A program made the position numbers and the translations under genes. A stretch of DNA of 21,307 nucleotides from assembly GCA_905234355.1 (NCBI GenBank), contig CAJOHP010000012.1, positions 1 through 21,307 of the forward strand. The letters are read 5' to 3'. Origin of the DNA: an uncultured Prevotella sp. (GTDB taxonomy: Bacteria > Bacteroidota > Bacteroidia > Bacteroidales > Bacteroidaceae). The notes below the pieces were generated by a model. That model was not told the DNA's origin. It searched no databases and was given only the letters and a program-made list of their open reading frames with translations. This document shows positions 6,428 through 14,092 of this stretch, piece after piece; the stretch's first letter is position 1, and each line of letters opens with the position of its first letter.

Positions 6428-8788
6428 ATGACAACGAAACGACTCGTCACGACCCTGCTGGCCCTCTTGGCCGTGCTTCATGCCAGTGCCGTGCTGAAAG
6501 AGAAAGACCTGGAGCAGACGCTGAGCGTGCTCCGGCAGGAACTCACCGACTACCACCGCGAACTCACCGGACAGGCCGGCGAGCGCCGCCAGCGCAATGA
6601 GCAGATATACAAGGAACTCATGCAGACCATGCAGCGTGCCAACCAGAACGCGCTCATGCTCTACTCGCAGAAGAGCAACTACGTCTTCGACGTGACCTAT
6701 GCCTGCCACGAGGCCACCGAGCAGTATCAGCAGTTCATGCGACAGCAGCTCCCCTTCCGTGCATTGCTCGAGAGCAACGATGTGGAGATAGCCAAGTTCG
6801 ACAGCCTGATGACCAGCCTGCGCATCATGCGTGCTGCCACGCTCAGCCAAAAAGCAGAGACCGACCGCAACGTCTGTCTCACACTGGCCACCAACATACG
6901 CAACACGCTCGATGAAAACCACTCGCAGACGGCCGAATACATACGCATCTACGAGATGTCGGAGCAGCGGCTGAAATACCTCAACGACTATGCCAACCGG
7001 CTCTACAACAGCATACAGACCGGCATCTTCCGTAATGGCGGCGACAACTACCTGAGCACCCTGCGCAACATCACGACCTACTGGCGCAACCTGCGCTCCA
7101 CGCTCAGCGAGAAGTACCGGCCCACGCAGAACTCCGACTGGGACAGCCGCTTCATCTTCGGACTCTTTGTGTCCATCGCTGTCTTTGCCATCATCGCCAT
7201 AGCACTCAACCTGGTGGTCTTCCGCCTGATGCCGCGACGGCTGCACAGCGATGCCTTTCTCGAGAAGCGGCCATGGATTATCATGGCCACCACCACCATC
7301 ACCTTTGCCGTCATCCTCGGCGTGCTCCGCTCGGCCTGGCACCAGAACTTCTTCATCATGGCCTCCGGCCTGCTCATCGAGTATGCCTGGCTGCTGGGCG
7401 TGGTGCTGCTGTCGCTGCTGCTGCGCGTCAGCGGCCGGCAGCTGGGCAGCACCTTCCGCATCTATGTGCCGCTGGTGGTCGTCGACCTGCTCATCATCGC
7501 CTTCCGCATCGTCTTTGTGCCCAGCGAGCTGGTCGACATGCTCTTCCCGCCGCTGCTGCTGCTCTGCACACTGTGGCAGTGGCGCGTCAACGGGCTGCAC
7601 CACGGCAATGTGCCACGGCAGGACATCACCTACAGCTACACGTCGCTCGCCGTCTTCATCGGCTCCGTCGTCTGCTCCTGGTCGGGCTACACACTGCTCG
7701 CCGTGCAGATACTCATCTGGTGGATCATGCAGCTCACCTGCATACTCACCATCACCTGCCTGAGCACTTGGCTCCACCGCTATGCCGGGCGCCACGGCAT
7801 AGACCGCAAGCCCATCACGCAGACCTGGGCCTTCTATTTCATCTACAAGGTGGTGCTGCCCACGCTGGGCGTAGCATCGGTCATGGTCAGCGTCTACTGG
7901 GCTGCAGGGGTGTTCAACCTGAGCGACCTGTGCTGGCAGCTCTTCAGCCGCAACTTCATCCATCTGGAAAACCTGCAGGTGAGCATCGTCAAGCTCACGG
8001 TGGTCGTCTGCCTGTGGTTTCTCTTTGCCTATGCCTCGCGCACCATCCTTGCCTTCATGCGCCTGCACCTGCACACGCAAGACCCTACCACCGCGGCCTC
8101 GCGCGAGGTGATGGGCAAAAACGTCGTGCAGGTCATCATCTGGGGCGTCTGGCTGCTCATGTCGCTCTCGCTGCTACACATCTCCGTGGCCTGGCTGCTG
8201 GCCATCTCCGGCGGACTGTCCACCGGTATCGGCTTTGCCTCGAAGGACATCATCGAGAATATCTACTACGGCGCCTCGCTCATGGCCGGGCGCATCAAGG
8301 TGGGCGACTGGATCGAGGTGGACGGCACCATGGGCAAGGTGACCAGCATCAGCTATACCTCCACCAGCGTGGAGTCGCTCTATGGCGAGGTGATCACCTT
8401 CCAGAACTCGCAGCTCTTCAGCAAGAACTACAAGAACCTGACGAAGAACCACGGCTACGTGCTTGCCGTGGTGCCCTTCGGCGTGGCCTACGGGTCGAGT
8501 GTCGGGCAGGTGGTGCAGCTCGTCGAGCATGCTGTGGCCGCCATGCACCACCAGTGGATGGACCCCGCCAAGCAGCCCAAGGCGGTCATGGCCCGTCTGG
8601 GCGACTCCAGCGTCGACTTCAACCTCTTCGTCTGGGCAGAAGCACCCAAGAAGGCCTACGTCGTGAGCGACGTGCTGCGCACCGTCTACGACACGCTCAA
8701 TGCTGCCGGCATACAGATACCCTTCCCACAGCGCGACGTGCACATCGTGCATCAGAACTCCTTAACATGCGAATACGGCAACTGCTGA
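6428..8788 (+). CDS. Large MscS-family mechanosensitive ion channel with periplasmic coiled-coil domain
   Basis: A 786-residue inner-membrane channel expected to open under membrane tension and release solutes on osmotic downshock. Residues 1-21 are a signal-like segment, and 22-240 are a helical, Gln/Glu-rich, coiled-coil-like periplasmic domain. About ten hydrophobic spans follow between 241 and 603. The MscS pore helix and beta domain are clear: GGLSTGIGFASKDIIENIYYG (595-615), GRIKVGDWIEVDGTMGKV (621-638), ITFQNSQLF (656-664), and the C-terminal cage signature IPFPQRDVHI (764-773). It is much longer than minimal MscS (about 290 residues) and resembles the large MscK/MscM-type architecture. 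It starts 32 bases after hisB without a visible promoter, so co-transcription is likely. Confidence 0.93.
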   Translation: MTTKRLVTTLLALLAVLHASAVLKEKDLEQTLSVLRQELTDYHRELTGQAGERRQRNEQIYKELMQTMQRANQNALMLYSQKSNYVFDVTYACHEATEQYQQFMRQQLPFRALLESNDVEIAKFDSLMTSLRIMRAATLSQKAETDRNVCLTLATNIRNTLDENHSQTAEYIRIYEMSEQRLKYLNDYANRLYNSIQTGIFRNGGDNYLSTLRNITTYWRNLRSTLSEKYRPTQNSDWDSRFIFGLFVSIAVFAIIAIALNLVVFRLMPRRLHSDAFLEKRPWIIMATTTITFAVILGVLRSAWHQNFFIMASGLLIEYAWLLGVVLLSLLLRVSGRQLGSTFRIYVPLVVVDLLIIAFRIVFVPSELVDMLFPPLLLLCTLWQWRVNGLHHGNVPRQDITYSYTSLAVFIGSVVCSWSGYTLLAVQILIWWIMQLTCILTITCLSTWLHRYAGRHGIDRKPITQTWAFYFIYKVVLPTLGVASVMVSVYWAAGVFNLSDLCWQLFSRNFIHLENLQVSIVKLTVVVCLWFLFAYASRTILAFMRLHLHTQDPTTAASREVMGKNVVQVIIWGVWLLMSLSLLHISVAWLLAISGGLSTGIGFASKDIIENIYYGASLMAGRIKVGDWIEVDGTMGKVTSISYTSTSVESLYGEVITFQNSQLFSKNYKNLTKNHGYVLAVVPFGVAYGSSVGQVVQLVEHAVAAMHHQWMDPAKQPKAVMARLGDSSVDFNLFVWAEAPKKAYVVSDVLRTVYDTLNAAGIQIPFPQRDVHIVHQNSLTCEYGNC

Positions 8789-8870
8789 CATTTTGACCTG
8801 TGCGATAGGCTTCAGAACTTCGGCATCAACGCTCCTCGCAGCCGCCACCATATTAAATATATACGCTCTT

Positions 8871-9767
8871 CTATCGCGCCACGTACTTCCTGCCGCCACG
8901 GATGTAGAGACCGTGGCGGGGCTGGGTGGAGAGGCGGCGGCCCTGCAGGTCTAAGAAAGAAAATACGGTCGCTTCTTTGGAGATGGCTTCAGTATCACCG
9001 ATGCCCTGACTGACAACTTCTATTGGCATCTGCTTGAATGTAAACAACTTGTTCCCTCTTTCGATATAGGTGTCGAGGTAAGAGAACTGCTTTAGGCACT
9101 CCTCTGAGGGGTTTAGATAGTCAAGAAGCAAGCCCGTGGAATTGATACAGCCAACGCCTTCGATAAGCACGAGACCATTGCTCAGTGTCAACCGACGGCG
9201 ATACTTCCCGTCTGAGAGTGCAACCATGTCTTTGGACACAACCGTTATGTCTGCATATCCATCCACGTGACGATAGCTGTCACCCACAGACATGTTGTAA
9301 TCGTAGAGAATTATTTCGCCATCGTCTGTCAGGTGATAGGGGATGTAGTCAGGATTGCCGTGTGACATCAGGAAGTCGTAAGGCGGTTCATGGGTGTACC
9401 TGTATTTCACGTATTCCATATATTCTTCGTAATTGGCATAGACGCGCCCGTCCTCGCGGCGTATACCGATGGTGTACCAACGGTCTTGGACTTCCTCCGA
9501 TGCACCTCGCTGAACACGTATCGTAGGATATGCCGTAGGATTACTTGCCAACTGAATATAAGTGTGTCCATTTAACTCCACTGCTCGCCGGTCATCAATG
9601 TAGAATGTCCACATACTCCTTTTTGACACATACGTGGTGTCTCCACGCATATACCATTCGTCACAGCTGGCATAGAACCACAGCTCTTCTTCGGCAAAGC
9701 AGCAAACACTACCTGTCATGAACAAAAACGCGCATAAAATATTGCGTAAGATATTTCTATTTTTCAT
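8871..9767 (-). CDS. Secreted protein of unknown function with short Prevotella-type C-terminal sorting-like tail
   Basis: A 298-residue exported protein that I cannot assign to a family. It has a signal peptide (MKNRNILRNILCAFLFMTGSVCCFA, cleavage near CFA-EE) and a Tyr/Trp/Asp-rich beta-type body including GRVYANYEEYMEYVKYRY and LSDGKYRRRLTLSNGL. The last 33 residues (FSFLDLQGRRLSTQP, then GLYIRGGRKYVAR) resemble the short tail DLQGRR...GLYI..GKK common on Prevotella and Bacteroides exported proteins and related to the last strands of T9SS type A domains. It begins 11 bases after the C25 peptidase stop, so it is probably co-expressed with it and may be a partner or a separate cargo. Confidence 0.75.
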   Translation of the reverse strand: MKNRNILRNILCAFLFMTGSVCCFAEEELWFYASCDEWYMRGDTTYVSKRSMWTFYIDDRRAVELNGHTYIQLASNPTAYPTIRVQRGASEEVQDRWYTIGIRREDGRVYANYEEYMEYVKYRYTHEPPYDFLMSHGNPDYIPYHLTDDGEIILYDYNMSVGDSYRHVDGYADITVVSKDMVALSDGKYRRRLTLSNGLVLIEGVGCINSTGLLLDYLNPSEECLKQFSYLDTYIERGNKLFTFKQMPIEVVSQGIGDTEAISKEATVFSFLDLQGRRLSTQPRHGLYIRGGRKYVAR

Positions 9768-9778
9768 ATTTAAATTAT

Positions 9779-12112
9779 TTATGGATTTACGGTCGTAATT
9801 TCAAGGCTTGCCCCTTTTTTTACTTCGAAGCCTCTGTCTAAAAGTATTTCGTTGGTAGCCTGCATCCTTGAGTTTCCACTTTGGAAAATTACAGATCCTT
9901 GTGGTCTCTGATTGTTTACTTCCAACCCAGCGCGGACAGTAGAAGCGCGGACAATGACATCAGAGAGAAAAGTTTCGTTTTGTATGAATAAATTATTTCC
10001 GACTATTGCCAAATATGGCATGTAGCCTTGTTTTGTCACACACACATAGCAAGCAGTATCACCCACATAAGCAGAAAAGCTACCTACGGAATCAACAACT
10101 TCATAATAAGAATCACCATAATCATTATAACTGGACACGCAAATACGACAATCCGGCAACCCAGTGTTTACCGTGACATACCCATCTTCATAAGAAATAT
10201 CAACACTGTTGAAAGCTATGGGCTCTTCTAAAAAGACAGGCATTTCCGGATCACATAAAGCATTCATGTATAGTGCATGCCAGTTGTCACTCAAATAATA
10301 TTTTTTCGAATTGTAGACGGCTCGCCCTATTTGATGACGTCTGTCAAGAAACAGTTCTTTATATAAAAATCCCACAGCCTTTGATGTCGGGTTCTCTTTA
10401 AGATATCCTGGATGATGCCATCCAAAATGAGAACAACCATAATAGGCCAAAGCCCCGGCGTTCGGATTTCGCATAAAAGCTTCACTTAAGGACGTTTGAA
10501 CCGAATCAAATGCATTGGTAAGACACGCTGTTGTCGTTATGATGGTATTCTTTGCGTTACTTGCTTCAAACGCATCTTGTGTGGTGTAGAGTTGCAAAGG
10601 ATTGGGTGCATCACTTCTCCACTCCATTTTCCAAGAGTCAGGCTCTCCATGTGTTTCAACATGGATAAATGAATATCCGTTTGACAGCTGTTCTTGCAGG
10701 TTTTCTGTCCTAAAATGGTATGCTCTTCCACCGGTAAAACTGGTACCTGTGTCATAGAACATATACCTCACTCCGTTTTGCCAATAATCTCTGATGTAGT
10801 TTGGATAAAATATTGTTTCATTTTTAATATGCGTATCAGATTGGCGGTCATCCCCATACAGATTGTGGTCTAATGACGCTCCACTCAGCAGAATCTTGTC
10901 TTCCCAATTTTCCGTATTGGGTTGCTGCTCATATCTTATAATGCGATCTATTTGACATAACGCGTCAGCTATGCTACATACAGAAAGCCTTGTTGCTATA
11001 ATGCTAGGAGAATAATCGAATACTTCTTCCTGCGGTTTTATCACACCATCACCATTCAAATCCCAGTCCATGACCGAGAAACTTCCATAATACAAATCGG
11101 AGGGAATGTCTGGATATATTGTTATTGTTCCAGTCTCTCCCTGATAATCGACATGGTGGCGGCAAGTCTGTGCAGGTACAATATCCCCATCACCTCCTAA
11201 CAGAACGTATTGAAGTGAATGGTTTGACTTGTCGTAATAATCTTTCAGCACTTTTTTAATACGTAACTGACGTGTTGCACCTGGCATGCAAGCGTCAATC
11301 TCTTCTATCGTAATGACTTTTGACTTTATTCCCTTTAATGTCTTCCAATTGGCTAAGCGCTGGAAAACGTCTTTAAGCGAATCGCGTGTAACGATGATAT
11401 AGTTATACATCGAATCATTGATTGTTTGCTGCTGCTTTGCCTTCCTAAGAAAAGATGGAATAGGGTATGATTTCCCTAAATCCTCTTTGTTTTCTATAAT
11501 ACTACTTATGAATTCATAAGCGAAAGGATTTGTGTCACTACAATTTTTGCATGGACTTGATGCCATTGTTATTGAAAGGGCAATTCTTTTTGCCATATAC
11601 AAAGTTCGGGCATTTGCATCATATCTGAAGGGATAGACCTTGAAGTTAAGATACTTGTACTGCCCAATCATGTGAGTTCCCAAATACTGAATTCTTTGAA
11701 TAAGATATGGCGCTTCTGCATAAGTCGGACTGGCACGATTCCTTCGAGTTTTTTGAATAAAGGTTGGAACTTCCAAGGGGTTAGGCGCAATATCGACATT
11801 ATCAACAACGATAGTCTCGCTCTCATTTGTCTGATGGCAGGAATAACTTGAGTCTGGATTCACCAAGACATTTACCACGATATATGGAAGAGCAAGCTTT
11901 GTCGTGTCAGTATCATTGAAACAATTCAAGGATGACGATGATATATACAAGAGTCCATCTTCTTTCACAAAGCTAAAGTCGGACTGGTTATAGGTCAGCA
12001 AGACTGTTTTATTTGATTGAGCTAATACGCTTGTCATCTCAAATATTAAGAAGAGTAGAACTAAGCAAAAGCTAATCTTAATAATTGAATGATTTCTAAG
12101 TATTGCGTGCAT
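9779..12112 (-). CDS. Gingipain-like C25 family cysteine peptidase with C-terminal 3-coathanger-type tail
   Basis: A 777-residue secreted peptidase. After a signal/anchor segment (11-31, ending VLA-Q) comes a propeptide-like region to about 235. The C25 catalytic domain follows: YIIVTRDSLKDVF (238-250), LQYVLLGGDGDIVPAQ (300-315) and DLYYGSFSVMDWDLNGDG, containing a D-x-N-x-D-G calcium-type loop (about 351-356). Catalytic His488 lies in HVETHGEPDSW and catalytic Cys530 in TTTACLTNAFD. An Ig-like region (about 635-700) follows, then a C-terminal domain with VIFQSGNSRMQATNEILLDRGFEVKKGASL (741-770). That last segment matches the 3-coathanger pattern of Bacteroidetes surface proteins. It is strikingly AT-rich compared with flanking housekeeping genes. 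Substrate specificity (Arg or Lys) is not inferable. It lies 34 bases after the S74-like gene. Confidence 0.87.
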   Translation of the reverse strand: MHAILRNHSIIKISFCLVLLFLIFEMTSVLAQSNKTVLLTYNQSDFSFVKEDGLLYISSSSLNCFNDTDTTKLALPYIVVNVLVNPDSSYSCHQTNESETIVVDNVDIAPNPLEVPTFIQKTRRNRASPTYAEAPYLIQRIQYLGTHMIGQYKYLNFKVYPFRYDANARTLYMAKRIALSITMASSPCKNCSDTNPFAYEFISSIIENKEDLGKSYPIPSFLRKAKQQQTINDSMYNYIIVTRDSLKDVFQRLANWKTLKGIKSKVITIEEIDACMPGATRQLRIKKVLKDYYDKSNHSLQYVLLGGDGDIVPAQTCRHHVDYQGETGTITIYPDIPSDLYYGSFSVMDWDLNGDGVIKPQEEVFDYSPSIIATRLSVCSIADALCQIDRIIRYEQQPNTENWEDKILLSGASLDHNLYGDDRQSDTHIKNETIFYPNYIRDYWQNGVRYMFYDTGTSFTGGRAYHFRTENLQEQLSNGYSFIHVETHGEPDSWKMEWRSDAPNPLQLYTTQDAFEASNAKNTIITTTACLTNAFDSVQTSLSEAFMRNPNAGALAYYGCSHFGWHHPGYLKENPTSKAVGFLYKELFLDRRHQIGRAVYNSKKYYLSDNWHALYMNALCDPEMPVFLEEPIAFNSVDISYEDGYVTVNTGLPDCRICVSSYNDYGDSYYEVVDSVGSFSAYVGDTACYVCVTKQGYMPYLAIVGNNLFIQNETFLSDVIVRASTVRAGLEVNNQRPQGSVIFQSGNSRMQATNEILLDRGFEVKKGASLEITTVNP

Positions 12113-12146
12113 AGTGTTTTTATTTTTTTGAATAAGTCTATTTACC

Positions 12147-13430
12147 TTATTTCGACAAAATCATTCTCTTCGTATCAACCTCCTGTCCTCCGACGACGAG
12201 TGAGTAGAGGTAGATACCTGCCTGAAGCTCATAACCATTGATGGTGACACTCTGCATTGAGGCGTTGACGGGCAGCTGCCTGACCATCTTGCCCTGCATG
12301 TCGAAGATGTAGATGTAGCTGGCAGGAGCTTTTTCTGGCAGCGAGAAGCGTATCACGGTTTGCGACGTGAAGGGATTTGGCTGGTTCTGGTAGAGCGTGG
12401 CCTGCGTGGATGTACCAGCTATGGCTGGCCTCAATACTGAAGACACAGTACCGCGCGACGTGCGTGCATCGCTGCCATCCTCCAGCGCAGCAAGCTTTGC
12501 TGACAATTCTTTGACACTCTGCACCAACAGAGGAATTATCTCCATGTAGTTGATGACCTTTGTGCCATCCTCTGTCTCATAGACCAGGTCTGGGAGCACA
12601 TCTTGTAGTTGCTCGGCATCGAGTGCGAAATGACTTTTTTTCAGCCGCTGCTGTTCCACGATGTTTACAGGTTTGGCTTTCTCATCACCAAACAATTCAT
12701 CGCCATTCGTGGACCCTTTGGCTTCCGACGAGTCCCACTGCATAGAATAATCTGACAACAGGTCATTACTGCTGTCGACCGTATAGCTGTATTCTGACGC
12801 ATTGAGCATGGAGAGAAATGTGTAGGCCGGTATCTGTCTTGTTGTCTGACGTATGACTGCTCCGGCAGGCAAGGATGAAGCAGAGGGACCTAACAGCGTG
12901 CCTTGAATGGAACCTGCCACGGTGAGGTTGTCTGTCACCCTGACATCACCAGCGAAGTAGCCGGCATAGATGTGGTTGTCGGGTATGTAACCATAAGTCA
13001 GATAGTCGGCGCCGAATACACCAGCGCCTTTTGTGCAGTTCGTGGCGCAGCCCAATACGCCAAATCCCTTTAGTCCGTTGCCTGCACGGCCTACAAGAGC
13101 ATAGGCGCCTTTGCCGGTGATTCCGGCGGAATCGGCCATTACATCGGAGTGCAGGCCGAAACTGTATTTGTTGTTTCTGCATCTTACAATGAAGTTGCCC
13201 GCATAATCACGAGTGGCACTGTGACCTGTGTTCTCGCAGTAGATGCCATTATAGTCACCTTTATAAGCCACAGCATACTGTGAATTACCATTGAAGTTAA
13301 TAGACAAGGGGGATAAGGCCTGTGTGGTGCTAAGCAACGAAGTGTTTCCGTTGCTATGCACCTTCAACTGTGCCTGTGCGGTAGTGACGAAGCCACAGAG
13401 AGCAAGTACCAATAGGAATTTCGCTTTCAT
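12147..13430 (-). CDS. Secreted protein with S74-like chaperone domain and T9SS type A sorting domain
   Basis: A 427-residue protein with signal peptide MKAKFLLVLALCGFVTTAQA (1-20). Residues 50-170 hold glycine-rich, tail-fibre-like units such as YAGNFIVRC, GAGVFGADYLTYGY and YAGYFAGDVRVTDNLTVAGS. Residues 265-317 (HFALDAEQLQDVLPDLVYE, then VINYMEIIPLLVQSVKELSAKLAALE) resemble the C-terminal peptidase S74 / intramolecular chaperone domain, which trimerises phage and bacterial fibres. I could not confidently place the autocleavage Ser/Lys pair. Residues 345-427 are a classic T9SS type A domain: LYQNQPNPFTSQTVIRFSLP, IYIFDMQGK, LQAGIYLYSLVVGG, TKRMILSK. It probably forms a surface-displayed or secreted fibre-like trimer. 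Its function beyond that is unknown. Confidence 0.83.
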   Translation of the reverse strand: MKAKFLLVLALCGFVTTAQAQLKVHSNGNTSLLSTTQALSPLSINFNGNSQYAVAYKGDYNGIYCENTGHSATRDYAGNFIVRCRNNKYSFGLHSDVMADSAGITGKGAYALVGRAGNGLKGFGVLGCATNCTKGAGVFGADYLTYGYIPDNHIYAGYFAGDVRVTDNLTVAGSIQGTLLGPSASSLPAGAVIRQTTRQIPAYTFLSMLNASEYSYTVDSSNDLLSDYSMQWDSSEAKGSTNGDELFGDEKAKPVNIVEQQRLKKSHFALDAEQLQDVLPDLVYETEDGTKVINYMEIIPLLVQSVKELSAKLAALEDGSDARTSRGTVSSVLRPAIAGTSTQATLYQNQPNPFTSQTVIRFSLPEKAPASYIYIFDMQGKMVRQLPVNASMQSVTINGYELQAGIYLYSLVVGGQEVDTKRMILSK

Positions 13431-13562
13431 AGTTGTTTTTGATTAAATTAATGTTTTAAATAGAAGTAATCTGCAATAGTCTGGGAAATTGTTGCCGAAA
13501 TGGATTTTTTGCCTGGGAAGGCGTGGAGTAGGCATGAGTGCCCGTATTAAAATTAATTGGTA

Positions 13563-13904
13563 CTACTCTTCATAGACGGTGCCTTCGTCGTCGCCAATCT
13601 GTAGCATGGTGGGGCTTGTGTCGCCGTCATCCGTCAGACTGATGGTGGCCTTCAAATCAGCAGGCACTACATGGTGTTCGATGACGGTGCCTGAATGGTC
13701 GCGCACCTTGATATCGATGACAGTGGCACTGGCTGCGGGAGTGACAACCAGAGTGTCCGATACGCCCGTGCCGGGATGGCTGGTGACCTGTGTTTTCCCG
13801 GCATTCAGCAATGGATTCTGACGGATGACGATGGTACGTCCTCCAGCCATCAGCAGTAGAGATGGGAATAAAGCCATACAAACGATGATGCTTTTCTTTT
13901 TCAT
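13563..13904 (-). CDS. Small secreted DUF3244-like protein
   Basis: A 113-residue exported protein. The chosen start gives the signal peptide MKKKSIIVCMALFPSLLLMAGG; the frame extends 24 residues upstream, but that extension overlaps the -7 box and is not signal-like. The mature part is a short beta-sandwich-type sequence (TLVVTPAASATVIDIKVRDH, SGTVIEHHVVPADLKATISL) with an acidic end. It resembles DUF3244 proteins of Bacteroidetes, which are small single-domain exported proteins, but the match is by pattern only. It is the first gene after the regulator, is preceded by its own promoter box and direct repeats, and is followed after 132 bases by the S74-like gene. Confidence 0.65.
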   Translation of the reverse strand: MKKKSIIVCMALFPSLLLMAGGRTIVIRQNPLLNAGKTQVTSHPGTGVSDTLVVTPAASATVIDIKVRDHSGTVIEHHVVPADLKATISLTDDGDTSPTMLQIGDDEGTVYEE

Positions 13905-13946
13905 AATGACAATGTGTTTGTTTAATAGTGGGAAATAATTGCGATG

Positions 13947-13954
13947 CAAAGTTA
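13947..13954 (-). promoter_or_regulatory. -7 promoter box of the secreted-protein run
   Basis: The minus strand reads TAACTTTG, fitting TAnnTTTG, 42 bases before the ATG at 13904. At the -33 position only TATG (13974-13977, 19-base spacer) is present rather than TTTG, so this promoter probably needs an activator. Two direct repeats lie just upstream of it. Confidence 0.6.
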
Positions 13955-13985
13955 GGTTATCTTTCACAGAATGCATAAAAATAGA

Positions 13986-14004
13986 GTTGACAAATTGTTG
14001 ACAA
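13986..14004 (-). promoter_or_regulatory. 11-base-period direct repeat, candidate activator site
   Basis: The octamer TTGTCAAC occurs twice on the minus strand, at 13997-14004 and 13986-13993, exactly 11 bases apart (about one helical turn). The repeat ends eight bases upstream of the imperfect -33 element of the secreted-protein promoter. Position and spacing suit a dimeric activator binding one face of the DNA; this is inference. Confidence 0.4.
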
Positions 14005-14092
14005 TTTTATTTTTCCAACATTTTTGCCAACAATGCAACAAATACAAAACGACCATGAGACAAATTCGAAAATATTCAAGGTGTGATGGAAG

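Noticed and set aside
6401..8080. Long open frame (559 codons) opposite mscS
   Set aside because: It is antisense to a clear MscS-family gene, rich in His/Gln/Asp/Val runs typical of the mirror of GC-rich codons, and has no family motif.
7273..8796. 507-codon plus-strand frame inside mscS
   Set aside because: It is in another frame of the channel gene, Ala/Arg/His-rich with no recognisable domain; the MscS frame has all the expected motifs.
8789..8870. Terminator between convergent mscS and the secreted-protein gene
   Set aside because: No GC-rich stem with a following T run could be found in these 82 bases on either strand.
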